From positions 1-37,495 of the forward strand of contig JAGVPG010000015.1 in NCBI GenBank assembly GCA_020052375.1: a DNA stretch of 37,495 bases, in the 5' to 3' direction. Origin of the DNA: Actinomycetota bacterium (GTDB lineage: Bacteria; Actinomycetota; JAHEXW01; JAGVPG01). Position numbers and translations under genes: made by a program. Below are positions 5,166 through 13,349 of this stretch, one piece after another (position 1 is the stretch's first letter; every line of letters begins with the position of its first letter). Under the pieces are notes generated by a model, which worked only from the letters and a program-made list of their open reading frames with translations, was not told where the DNA came from and did not search any database.

Positions 5166-6896
5166 ATGGACAAGGACGAACTGGACATACTGCGGCATAC
5201 AAGCGCACATATAATGGCACAGGCGGTGACCGAGCTATATAAAGACGTAAGACTTGGAATCGGCCCGACGATAGAAGACGGGTTCTACTACGATTTCGAC
5301 CTTGATCATACGTTCACTCCCGACGATCTCGAGAAGATAGAACAAAAGATGCGGGAGATCATCAAGAAAGACATCCCCCTGGTTCGCGAGGAGATAAGCC
5401 GGGAAGAAGCTAAAAAGTTATTCGAAAAAGCCGGCGCGACTTACAAAGTCGATCTCTTGCAGAAGATAGAAGAACCTGTCGTCAGCATCTACAGACAGGG
5501 CGATTTTGTAGACATGTGCCGGGGTCCGCACCTTAAGTCGACTGGAAGGGTCAAGCATTTCAAGTTGCTGAACCTGGCCGGCGCTTACTGGCGGGGTGAC
5601 GAAAATAATCCGATGCTCCAGAGGATATACGGGACCGCCTGGAAGACAAAGGGAGAGCTGGACGACTATCTGAACAAGCTTGAAGAGATCGCAAAGCGCG
5701 ACCACCGGCGGCTGGGCAGGGAACTGGATCTTTTCAGTATGTCGGAAGACATAGGCCCGGGTCTTGCCGTTTATCATCCGTATGGAACGACTCTGAGGTT
5801 CATCATCGAGGATTTCCTTAAAGAGGAGCATAAAAAGCGCGGATACCAGTTTGTCATATCGCCTCATATCATGAAGGCATCCATCTGGAAGACGTCCGGG
5901 CATTATCAGATGCAATATCCGATGTATTTCTTCGACATCGAAGGGCAGGAGTACGGGATCAAACCGATGAACTGCCCGGCTCATATACATGTATACAAAT
6001 CGCAACCGCGAAGCTACCGTACGCTACCGTTACGTTTCTTTGAACTGGGCACCGTCTACCGTCATGAAAGGTCCGGAGTACTACACGGGCTACTGAGGGT
6101 AAGGGGTTTTACACAAGACGACGCGCATATATTCTGCCTGCCGGACCAGATCGAACAGGAGATACTGGCCGCGCTCGAATTCGCCTTTTTCGCCCTTAAG
6201 ACATTCGGCTTCGAAGAATACCATGTGATGCTTTCGACAAAGCCTGATAAATACGTGGGCACCGAAGAGAACTGGGAGAGGGCGACAGAGGCGCTTAAGA
6301 CGGCGCTCGAGGACAATAAGGTGTCGTACGAAGTCGATCCCGGGGAGGGCGTGTTCTACGGGCCGAAGATCGATGTGAAACTTAAGGATGCCCTGGGACG
6401 TTTGTGGCAGGGCCCGACCATACAGGTAGATTTCAATCTGCCGGAGCGTTTCGATATGGTCTTCTATGGAGCGGATAATGCCCAGCACAGGCCTGTCATG
6501 ATACATAGGACGGTCCTGGGGAGTGTGGAAAGGTTCATGGGCGCGCTGATCGAACATTATGGAGGGGCTTTCCCGATGTGGCTGGCTCCGGTACAGGTAG
6601 TGATCGCACCTATAGCGGACAGGCATCTCGGATATGCGACAGAGATCCTCAACGAGTTGACAGCTAACGACATCAGGGCGGAGATCGATGAACGGAGGGA
6701 GACGATCCCGGCAAAAATAAGGGACGCCCAGATGAGAAAGATACCGTTTACTGTTGTAGTCGGCGATAAAGAAGAAGAGGCTAAGACTCTGGCAGTCAGG
6801 GGTAGGTCTGGCCAGGACAGGCGGGGCGTCAGGCTTAAAGAGCTCGTTCTTGAGATAAAAGAGAAAGTCGAGACTAAAAGCTCCGACGAGGTGTAA
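5166..6896 (+). CDS. thrS: Threonyl-tRNA synthetase lacking the TGS domain
   Basis: Charges tRNA-Thr. At 576 residues it is about 60 shorter than the usual bacterial enzyme because it begins directly in the editing domain (HTSAHIMAQAV, residues 11-21, and CRGPHL near residue 119), so the N-terminal TGS domain is missing. The class II catalytic core follows: FELGTVYRHERSGVLHGLLRVRGFTQDDAHIF is split between motif 2 elements, MNCPAH carries the zinc cysteine, and VLGSVERFMGALIEH is motif 3. An anticodon-binding domain ends the protein. ATG 5166 follows AAGGGG by 5 bp. I found no T-box leader. It heads a run of plus-strand genes; accB starts 3 bp after its stop. Confidence 0.94.
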   Translation: MDKDELDILRHTSAHIMAQAVTELYKDVRLGIGPTIEDGFYYDFDLDHTFTPDDLEKIEQKMREIIKKDIPLVREEISREEAKKLFEKAGATYKVDLLQKIEEPVVSIYRQGDFVDMCRGPHLKSTGRVKHFKLLNLAGAYWRGDENNPMLQRIYGTAWKTKGELDDYLNKLEEIAKRDHRRLGRELDLFSMSEDIGPGLAVYHPYGTTLRFIIEDFLKEEHKKRGYQFVISPHIMKASIWKTSGHYQMQYPMYFFDIEGQEYGIKPMNCPAHIHVYKSQPRSYRTLPLRFFELGTVYRHERSGVLHGLLRVRGFTQDDAHIFCLPDQIEQEILAALEFAFFALKTFGFEEYHVMLSTKPDKYVGTEENWERATEALKTALEDNKVSYEVDPGEGVFYGPKIDVKLKDALGRLWQGPTIQVDFNLPERFDMVFYGADNAQHRPVMIHRTVLGSVERFMGALIEHYGGAFPMWLAPVQVVIAPIADRHLGYATEILNELTANDIRAEIDERRETIPAKIRDAQMRKIPFTVVVGDKEEEAKTLAVRGRSGQDRRGVRLKELVLEIKEKVETKSSDEV

Positions 6897-6899
6897 AAA

Positions 6900-7316
6900 A
6901 TGGACGAAAAAAGACTGAAAAAGCTGATTGAGATCTTAGACGGATCGGATCTGAGCGAGATAACCGTTGAGGAAAACGGCGTCCGGATGACGGTGCGTAA
7001 AGGGCCTTTGACCATCATGGAACCGGCGGAGAGTGCTGTGTCACCGGAAGCTGGGGAGAAACCCGCGCACGAAGGGAATGAGATCCGATCCCCCATGGTA
7101 GGAACATTCTTTCTATCACCCGCGCCCGGACAGGAACAGTATGTCGAACTGGGCGATACGATCGACAAGGGCCAGACCGTCTGCATCATAGAAGCGATGA
7201 AGATCATGAACGAGATCACCGCCGAAGAACCGGGACGCATCACAAAGATCCTGGTCGAAGATGGCAGCGCGGTAGAATTCGGCCAGCCGCTCTTTTATTA
7301 CGAACCGCATAGATGA
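6900..7316 (+). CDS. accB: Biotin carboxyl carrier protein of acetyl-CoA carboxylase
   Basis: A 138-residue BCCP. The C-terminal biotinyl domain holds EAMKIMNEI with the biotin-accepting lysine at about residue 101, and the thumb-like segment GTFFLSPAPGQEQYVELGD precedes it. A linker rich in Ala, Pro and Glu separates it from the short N-terminal helical region. It starts three bases after thrS and is followed by accC 11 bp later, the standard accB-accC pair for the first step of fatty-acid synthesis. The carboxyltransferase subunits are not in the window. Confidence 0.93.
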   Translation: MDEKRLKKLIEILDGSDLSEITVEENGVRMTVRKGPLTIMEPAESAVSPEAGEKPAHEGNEIRSPMVGTFFLSPAPGQEQYVELGDTIDKGQTVCIIEAMKIMNEITAEEPGRITKILVEDGSAVEFGQPLFYYEPHR

Positions 7317-7327
7317 AGATCCGGTAG

Positions 7328-8677
7328 GTGACACATAAGTTGTTTGATAGAGTCCTCATTGCCAATAGAGGCGAAATAGCCGTCAGGATAATAAGAGCGT
7401 GCCGCGAGATGGGTATCCATAGCGTAGCCGTCTTTTCGGAAGCGGACAAAGATGCGTTGCATACGAGAATGGCTGATGAGGCGATATGCATCGGAGCGGC
7501 GGCGCCGGAAAAAAGCTACCTGAACATACCCCACATAATAAGTGCGGCTGAAGTAAGCCAGGCAGATGCGATACATCCCGGTTACGGTTTCCTGTCGGAG
7601 AACGCGCGGTTCTCCGAGATATGTTCGTCATGCGGAATAACGTTTATCGGGTCACCGCCGGAAGTGATAGAAAAACTCGGTGATAAGGCGATGGCCAAGA
7701 CGATCATGACGAAAGCGAATGTCCCGGTCGTACCGGGCACCGACGGTGTCATCGAACGCGAGAGAGAAGCTCTTACATTCGCGGCAAGTGTATCCTATCC
7801 GGTGATGATAAAGGCCGCCGGAGGCGGCGGCGGACGAGGGATGCGCATAGTATTCAATGAGAAGGAACTTAAACAGGCGTTTCACACGACACAGAGCGAA
7901 GCGGGTGCTTTCTTCAATAACTCCGCGATCTATCTGGAGAAATACATCGAGGAACCCCATCATGTGGAGTTCCAGATCCTGGCGGATGTCAAAGGTAACA
8001 TAATACATCTCGGAGAGAGGGATTGTTCCGTCCAGAGAAGGCATCAGAAACTGCTGGAAGAATCCCCGTCAAGCTTCATAAGTCAAAGGCAGCGCGTCAA
8101 GATGGGTAAAGCGGCGGTCAAAGCGGCAAGCGCTGTGGGTTATGTGGGAGCCGGGACGATAGAGTTCCTGGTCGACAGGAACGGCGAATATTATTTTATA
8201 GAAGCCAATACCAGGATCCAAGTCGAACACCCGGTGACTGAGATGATCTCCGGGGTCGATATCATAAAGGAGCAACTGCGCATAGCGGCGGGCGAAAAGC
8301 TTTCGAAGACTCAGAGAGATATAGAGCTCAAAGGTCACGCCATCGAATTCCGCATCAACGCCGAAGACCCGTCTGACAATTTCAAGCCGATGGGCGGGAA
8401 AGTCGCGATCTATCAACCGCCCGGAGGGCCCGGAATACGGGTCGACAGCCACCTGTACACCGGTTACACAGTACCGACGCAGTACGATTCATTGCTGGCA
8501 AAATTGATAGTATGGGGAGAAGACAGAAATGAAGCCATCAGGAGAAGCAGGCGCGCGCTGGACGAGTTCCAGATCGAAGGGATCAAGACGACAATGCCTT
8601 TTCACCATTGGATATTGAACGAAAAGACATTCCTAGACGGAGAGGTATATACTGATTTTGTCGAGAAGCACTATTGA
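7328..8677 (+). CDS. accC: Biotin carboxylase subunit of acetyl-CoA carboxylase
   Basis: A 449-residue ATP-grasp biotin carboxylase, which carboxylates the biotin of AccB. Visible features are the N-terminal FDRVLIANRGEIAVRIIRACRE, the glycine-rich ATP loop AAGGGGGRGMR (about residues 161-171), EKYIEEPHHVEFQI, the active-site stretch ERDCSVQRRHQKL, and FIEANTRIQVEHPVTE. GTG 7328 is the chosen start, behind GGTAGG; length matches the family. The stop is followed by a heptamer tandem repeat before the Asp23 gene. Confidence 0.95.
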   Translation: MTHKLFDRVLIANRGEIAVRIIRACREMGIHSVAVFSEADKDALHTRMADEAICIGAAAPEKSYLNIPHIISAAEVSQADAIHPGYGFLSENARFSEICSSCGITFIGSPPEVIEKLGDKAMAKTIMTKANVPVVPGTDGVIEREREALTFAASVSYPVMIKAAGGGGGRGMRIVFNEKELKQAFHTTQSEAGAFFNNSAIYLEKYIEEPHHVEFQILADVKGNIIHLGERDCSVQRRHQKLLEESPSSFISQRQRVKMGKAAVKAASAVGYVGAGTIEFLVDRNGEYYFIEANTRIQVEHPVTEMISGVDIIKEQLRIAAGEKLSKTQRDIELKGHAIEFRINAEDPSDNFKPMGGKVAIYQPPGGPGIRVDSHLYTGYTVPTQYDSLLAKLIVWGEDRNEAIRRSRRALDEFQIEGIKTTMPFHHWILNEKTFLDGEVYTDFVEKHY

Positions 8678-8679
8678 TA

Positions 8680-8713
8680 CGGAAAGCGGAAAGAGGAAAA
8701 CGGAAAAGGGAAG
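8680..8713. repeat. Heptamer tandem repeat CGGAAAG, about five units
   Basis: Units CGGAAAG, CGGAAAG, AGGAAAA, CGGAAAA and a partial GGGAAG fill the spacer between accC and the Asp23 gene and run directly into its ATG at 8714. The purine-rich units supply the only candidate ribosome-binding site. The exact unit CGGAAAG is repeated three times at 36365-36385. Confidence 0.85.
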
Positions 8714-9019
8714 ATGAACGAAGAGCGGAATACCGATGAGATCGTGGTAGGCGAACTAAAAGTAGCGCGGAGTGTGCTGGAGAAGATGGTGCGTGAGAGT
8801 GTTTCGGCTGTTGATGGGATCTCCGGCCTGAAGAGAGCCGACGTCGAACCGGAAGCGGAGGGCCTGAAGATCGCGCTTCATGTCAATCTGCATCATAAGT
8901 ATGTATATCCCGAGGTCGCGGCGACGGTACAGAAAAAGGTCGCTGATGATATCAACAGGATGACAGGCATCGAGTCTTTTACCGTCGATGTCACGGTAGA
9001 CAAACTGGATTTTACATAA
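8714..9019 (+). CDS. Asp23/Gls24 family envelope-stress protein
   Basis: A 101-residue Asp23 protein. The family core is GELKVARSVLEKMVRESVSAVDGISGL, then LHVNLHHKYVYPEVAATVQKKVADDI and TGIESFTVDVTVDKLDF. Members are cytoplasmic or membrane-associated proteins linked to alkaline shock or cell-wall stress in Firmicutes; the role here is not known. In many Gram-positive genomes the gene stands between accC and nusB, exactly as here. Its ATG directly follows the tandem repeat, and nusB starts 12 bp after its stop. Confidence 0.88.
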   Translation: MNEERNTDEIVVGELKVARSVLEKMVRESVSAVDGISGLKRADVEPEAEGLKIALHVNLHHKYVYPEVAATVQKKVADDINRMTGIESFTVDVTVDKLDFT

Positions 9020-9031
9020 GGAGTAAGCGAG

Positions 9032-9448
9032 TTGCGCAAGAGAACACGGGCAAGAAAGATAGTCATGGATGTCTTGTACCACCTTGAGATCGAGGAATGC
9101 TCGGTCGAAGGCGCGCTGCATCCATACGTCGAAGAACTGGAAAGCGCCGGGATCAAGGAGTTTGTGGACAGTGAGATAGAGGGCATAATAACCCACAAGA
9201 AAGAACTGGATAAAATGTTAGACGAATCTGCTGAGGGCTGGTCCATATCGAGGATGCCGGTGCTCGACCGTAATATCTTACGGATCGGTTTATACGAGAT
9301 ACTCTACGACCGTGATATACCCGACAGCGTATCCATAAACGAAGCCGTCGAAATGGCGAACATGTATAGCACTGAAGACTCTGGAAGGTTCGTCAACGGC
9401 ATACTCGGAAGACTGGTAAAAGATCTGAACAAAACAGTCGGAGGATGA
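9032..9448 (+). CDS. nusB: Transcription antitermination protein NusB
   Basis: A 138-residue all-helical NusB protein that binds boxA RNA with NusE (S10) in rRNA antitermination. Family blocks are RKRTRARKIVMDVLYHLEIE at the start, ISRMPVLDRNILRIGLYEILY in the middle, and SINEAVEMANMYSTEDSGRFVNGILGRL at the end. The start is TTG 9032 with AAGGAG 8 bp upstream. Its stop overlaps the upstream ATG of the xseB frame. Confidence 0.92.
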   Translation: MRKRTRARKIVMDVLYHLEIEECSVEGALHPYVEELESAGIKEFVDSEIEGIITHKKELDKMLDESAEGWSISRMPVLDRNILRIGLYEILYDRDIPDSVSINEAVEMANMYSTEDSGRFVNGILGRLVKDLNKTVGG

Positions 9449-9450
9449 CA

Positions 9451-9627
9451 GTGAAGGAAGACAAAAAGCAAGACAGGGGACCGTCTTTTGAAGACGCGAT
9501 CAAAACGTTGGAACAAAAGGTAGTCGAGCTCGAGAAGTCAAAGAAAGCGCCTGAGGACGCGGCAGACCTGATCGAGGACGCGACCAACGCCGCCAAAGAA
9601 GCAGCCGAGCGGGCGGACAGCTTTTAA
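9451..9627 (+). CDS. xseB: Exodeoxyribonuclease VII small subunit
   Basis: About 58 residues, the normal length for XseB, with the family pattern SFEDAIKTLEQKVVELEKSKKAPEDA. XseB works only with the large subunit XseA, whose gene usually lies directly upstream; here nusB is upstream and xseA is not in the window. The start is set at GTG 9451, because GGAGG (9440-9444) is 6 bp away; an ATG at 9445, overlapping the nusB stop, abuts GGAGG and is less likely. ispA follows. Confidence 0.82.
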   Translation: MKEDKKQDRGPSFEDAIKTLEQKVVELEKSKKAPEDAADLIEDATNAAKEAAERADSF

Positions 9628-9648
9628 GAGCGGGAAAAGAAGGTCTTG

Positions 9649-10530
9649 ATGTCAGTTGAATACCCTAATGACCTGGTAGAAAAGGTCGACCAGGCGTTGG
9701 ACGGATTCTTACCTTCTGAAGAGATCTATCCCCAAGTGCTATACAAAGCCATGCGTTACAGTCTGTTTGCCGGCGGTAAACGCTTCAGGCCTGTTCTGGT
9801 ATTAAGCTCGGCTTTGACGTTCGATGCGGATGTGGAAGCACCTATGCCGACTGCATGCGCGATAGAATACATACACACTTATTCGTTGATCCATGATGAC
9901 CTGCCTCCCGTAGACGATGACGACTACCGCCGGGGAAGGCCCACTTGCCACAAGGTGTTCGGTGTCGACATCGCCATAATGGCTGGTGACGCACTATTCG
10001 CCGAAGCGTTCAGCTTGGTGGCGCGGTTGCAAAAGGCAGGCAGTTCAAGTAAAATATTAGCAGTTATCAGGGAATTGGCAGAGGCTAGCGGCCCTGGTGG
10101 CATGGTCGGCGGCCAAGTAGTCGATATGATCTCGACTGACGACCAAGTCGATCTAGAGACTGTCACTTTCATACATACTCACAAGACGGGCCGTCTTATA
10201 AAAGCCGCTGTCAGATCAGGAGCTATCCTGGCGGGCGCTTCGTCAAACGAGCTAGAACTCGTTTCCCTTTATGCAGACCACTTAGGGCTAGCTTTCCAGA
10301 TCACCGACGATATCCTTGATGAAGTTGGAACGCTCGACGAACTGGGAAAAGCACCGGGTGCGGACAAAAAACAACACAAAGTTACATTCCCTCTGGTCAT
10401 GGGGATGGAAGAAGCAAAAAAGACAGCGGAAGAGGAAATAAAGAAAGCGAAGATGACGCTTGAAGATATAAGACGCGATACCGGCCGGCTCGAGAGGCTG
10501 GCCGATTTCGTGATAACCCGCTCCAGTTAA
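9649..10530 (+). CDS. ispA: Polyprenyl synthase (farnesyl/geranylgeranyl diphosphate synthase)
   Basis: A trans-isoprenyl diphosphate synthase of about 293 residues that condenses IPP with allylic diphosphates. The first Asp-rich motif is HDDLPPVDDDDYRRGRPTCHK (two residues inserted between the DD and D, bacterial FPP synthase type); the second is DDILD. The stretches GGKRFRP and KTGRLI are also present. The start is ATG 9649 (TTG 9646 is also in frame) behind AAGAAGG. It lies between xseB and dxs, the standard bacterial isoprenoid cluster. Chain length cannot be read with certainty. Confidence 0.9.
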   Translation: MSVEYPNDLVEKVDQALDGFLPSEEIYPQVLYKAMRYSLFAGGKRFRPVLVLSSALTFDADVEAPMPTACAIEYIHTYSLIHDDLPPVDDDDYRRGRPTCHKVFGVDIAIMAGDALFAEAFSLVARLQKAGSSSKILAVIRELAEASGPGGMVGGQVVDMISTDDQVDLETVTFIHTHKTGRLIKAAVRSGAILAGASSNELELVSLYADHLGLAFQITDDILDEVGTLDELGKAPGADKKQHKVTFPLVMGMEEAKKTAEEEIKKAKMTLEDIRRDTGRLERLADFVITRSS

Positions 10531-10545
10531 AGGAACGAAAAGAAT

Positions 10546-12504
10546 ATGAATGAAAGACTTCTAGACAAAATAGACTCGCCAAAGGATCTTAAAGACCTCT
10601 CGTTCGAAGACCTGAACTGTCTGGCGGGCGAGATAAGGGAAGAACTGATACAAGACGTATCAAAGACGGGCGGTCATCTTGCGCCGAATCTCGGCGTAGT
10701 GGAACTCACCGTTGCGCTGCACTATGCGCTTGAGAGCCCGAAAGACCGGATCATATGGGATGTAGGGCACCAGTGCTACGTCCATAAGATGCTTACCGGA
10801 CGCCGGCAAGAGATGAAGCACATACGGCAGAAGGGCGGCATATCGGGTTTTCCGAAGAGGGCTGAAAGCGAACACGATGTCGTCGATACGGGTCATAGTT
10901 CGACATCCCTCTCTTTCGCGATCGGTCTTTCCGAAGCCATGAAGAAGTGTGGGAAAGAAGGAAAGGTGGCGGCGGTCATAGGAGACGGCGCCCTGACGGC
11001 GGGCATGGCTTATGAGGCGCTGAACCACGGCGGACATCTCAAGTCGGATGTGATGGTCATCTTGAATGATAACGAGATGTCCATATCGCCCAGCGTCGGA
11101 TCGTTCTCCGCCTATTTAAGCAGAGTCAGGCTCGATTCACACTACGTCAGCTTCGAGAAGGAATTCGAACAGCGCTTGAAGAACATCCCGGCCATCGGCG
11201 AGCGGATGTATGAGATCGGCAAGCATATCAAAAGCAGCATCAAGCAGTTGATCGTCCCCGGGATGCTGTTCGAGGAGCTTGGATTCAAGTATATCGGTCC
11301 CCTTGACGGCCATGACATAGAGACGGTCGCGCGCAACATCCAGATGGCGAAAGACCTGGACACGCCGGTCCTTATCCATGTGGTAACAAGGAAGGGATAC
11401 GGTTATAAACCTGCGGAAGATAATCCTAACAAGTTCCACGGAACGAGCGCGTTCGATATAAAGACCGGCCTTGCCATCTCTAAAGCCGCGGCTCCCAGCT
11501 ACACTGAAGTCTTCGGAGATGCGCTGGTCGAAATCGCTGAAAAGGACAAAAAGATCATAGCCATAACAGCCGCCATGACATCGGGTACGGGACTCGACAA
11601 GTTCGCCGAGAGGTTCCCGGACAGATTCTACGACGTCGGGATCGCCGAGCAGCACGCGGTCGCTTTCGCCGCGGCACTGGCTCTAGGGGGCTTAAAGCCC
11701 GTGGCGGCTATATACTCGACATTTCTACAACGTGCTTACGACCAGGTCATCCATGACGTGTGTCTCCAGGATATGGATGTTGTATTCGCAATAGACCGGG
11801 CGGGCGTTGTCGGTGAAGACGGCCCGACGCATCACGGCGTGTTCGACATCTCATACCTTTCGACCATTCCCAATATGGTCGTAATGGCGCCGAAAGACGA
11901 GAACGAACTGCGGCATATGTTGAAAACGGCTCTTGAGATCAAGGGGCCTGTGGCGGTCCGGTATCCGCGAAGGAATGGCCTGGGGGTAAAGCTCGAACCG
12001 GCTAAAGTCCTTGAGACCGGCCGGTCAGAAGTGCTTCGCGATGGACAGGATGTGGCGATCGTAGCTTTGGGGACTATGGTCAAAACAGCCCTGGACTCGG
12101 CGGACATACTGGCTAAACACAAGATATCGGCGACCGTCGTCAATGCACGCTTCGCTAAACCGCTGGACGAAGAGCTGCTTGTAGCTCTAGCCCAACAACA
12201 CAGACTTCTTGTTACAGTCGAAGAGAATGCCCTGTGGGGAGGATTCGGCAGCAATGTATTGCGGATGCTGATGACGAACGGGGTCTTCTGCCCGGCACTG
12301 AACCTGGGCTTGACCGATGATTTCATTCCGCATGGAACGATCGACGAACTGCTGGATATGCAGGGGTTAAGCTCCGAAAAGGTCGCGGCCCGGATCGAAC
12401 AACGTTTGAACAAGATGTCTCCAACGCTCGCTTCCGAAGCCCAGGGAAAACTATTCAAGAACTTAAGAAAAGCCTTCCTGTCCAAGATCAACGTTTTTGA
12501 ATGA
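10546..12504 (+). CDS. dxs: 1-deoxy-D-xylulose-5-phosphate synthase
   Basis: A 652-residue thiamine-diphosphate enzyme that joins pyruvate and glyceraldehyde 3-phosphate, the first step of the MEP isoprenoid pathway. Seen are DVGHQCYVHKMLTGR, the ThDP motif GDGALTAGMAYEALNHGG (from residue 146), the catalytic GIAEQHAVAFAAALAL (about 366), and DRAGVVGEDGPTHHG. The C-terminal 30 or so residues (after EKVAARIEQRL) extend beyond the usual end and are Lys-rich. The start ATG follows AAAGGA. The tlyA ATG overlaps the dxs stop (ATGA). Confidence 0.96.
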   Translation: MNERLLDKIDSPKDLKDLSFEDLNCLAGEIREELIQDVSKTGGHLAPNLGVVELTVALHYALESPKDRIIWDVGHQCYVHKMLTGRRQEMKHIRQKGGISGFPKRAESEHDVVDTGHSSTSLSFAIGLSEAMKKCGKEGKVAAVIGDGALTAGMAYEALNHGGHLKSDVMVILNDNEMSISPSVGSFSAYLSRVRLDSHYVSFEKEFEQRLKNIPAIGERMYEIGKHIKSSIKQLIVPGMLFEELGFKYIGPLDGHDIETVARNIQMAKDLDTPVLIHVVTRKGYGYKPAEDNPNKFHGTSAFDIKTGLAISKAAAPSYTEVFGDALVEIAEKDKKIIAITAAMTSGTGLDKFAERFPDRFYDVGIAEQHAVAFAAALALGGLKPVAAIYSTFLQRAYDQVIHDVCLQDMDVVFAIDRAGVVGEDGPTHHGVFDISYLSTIPNMVVMAPKDENELRHMLKTALEIKGPVAVRYPRRNGLGVKLEPAKVLETGRSEVLRDGQDVAIVALGTMVKTALDSADILAKHKISATVVNARFAKPLDEELLVALAQQHRLLVTVEENALWGGFGSNVLRMLMTNGVFCPALNLGLTDDFIPHGTIDELLDMQGLSSEKVAARIEQRLNKMSPTLASEAQGKLFKNLRKAFLSKINVFE

Positions 12505-13349
12505 CCGATAAGGAAAGAATAGACACTTTACTGGTACAGAAGGGCTTTTTCCCCTCAAGAGAACGGGCGCAAAGAGCCATCATGGCCGGAGCGGTCAGGA
12601 TCGATGGAGAACTACTGGACAAGCCCGGAACAAAAGTCGACGTGGATTCGGTATTGACTGTCGACGAGGGAACCCGATACGTATCCCGCGGGGCTGAAAA
12701 GCTTAAAAAAGCGCTGCTTATATTCAATATAGATGTCAACGGAAAGATCTGTTTGGATACCGGCGCGTCAACCGGCGGATTTACAGAGGTCCTGCTCGAA
12801 AACGGAGCGGCCAAGGTCATCTGCGTCGATGTCGGCTATGGCCAACTGGCGTGGAAGTTGCGTCAGGACGAGCGTGTCGTCGTTCTTGAGAGGACTAATG
12901 TCAGGTATCTAGAGAAGGAGTCCCTGCAGGGACCCGTTGATATAGTAACGGCGGACTTATCATTCATATCGCTAAAGAAGGTCTTAGGCAACCTGATAGA
13001 TCTATCGGCGGAAGAAGCTGAGTTCATTCTGCTGATCAAACCCCAGTTCGAGGCCGGTAGGGATAAAGTCGGCAAGGGAGGGATCGTAAAAGATCCCGAA
13101 GTGCACAAACAAGTCTTGCGTGATCTGATATATGATTTTGAAGAACACGGATTATATCTTGAGGGCGTCGACTATTCTCCGATAAAAGGAGCGGACGGCA
13201 ACATAGAGTTCCTGGTGCACTTGACCAAAGGAGATCAAAGAGGTCAAGGATGTCAAGGAAGTCGAGGAAGTCGAGGAGAGAGCGAAGTCAAGAATATGGT
13301 AGATAAGGTAGTAGATAAAGCACATGAGGAACTGGATAAAAAATGCTGA
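12501..13349 (+). CDS. tlyA: TlyA-family rRNA 2'-O-methyltransferase with repeat-derived tail
   Basis: An S4 RNA-binding domain (residues 6-65, LLVQKGFFPSRERAQRAIMAG) is followed by a FtsJ-like methyltransferase domain with SAM motif CLDTGASTGGFTEVLL, DVGYGQLAWKLR, and ADLSFISL. TlyA methylates rRNA riboses; older hemolysin names are misleading. The fold normally ends near NIEFLVHL. Here about 37 more residues follow, beginning with five in-frame 9-bp repeats (13233-13277) that encode DQR-GQG-CQG-SRG-SRG, and ending with a Lys/Glu-rich stretch. The extension therefore looks like a repeat expansion that removed the original stop. It overlaps dxs by 4 bp and recN by 7 bp. Confidence 0.92.
   Translation: MTDKERIDTLLVQKGFFPSRERAQRAIMAGAVRIDGELLDKPGTKVDVDSVLTVDEGTRYVSRGAEKLKKALLIFNIDVNGKICLDTGASTGGFTEVLLENGAAKVICVDVGYGQLAWKLRQDERVVVLERTNVRYLEKESLQGPVDIVTADLSFISLKKVLGNLIDLSAEEAEFILLIKPQFEAGRDKVGKGGIVKDPEVHKQVLRDLIYDFEEHGLYLEGVDYSPIKGADGNIEFLVHLTKGDQRGQGCQGSRGSRGESEVKNMVDKVVDKAHEELDKKC
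13233..13277. repeat. In-frame 9-bp tandem repeat in the tlyA 3' end, five units
   Basis: Units GATCAAAGA, GGTCAAGGA, TGTCAAGGA, AGTCGAGGA, AGTCGAGGA. Each is three codons long in the tlyA frame (residues 245-259). Confidence 0.85.

Noticed and set aside
6557-7243. 228-residue minus-strand Ser-rich frame
   Set aside because: It is antisense to thrS/accB; Ser-rich composition is typical of the complement of Glu/Lys-rich coding sequence.
12501-13349. TlyA as hemolysin
   Set aside because: The S4 plus FtsJ-like methyltransferase architecture identifies an rRNA methyltransferase.
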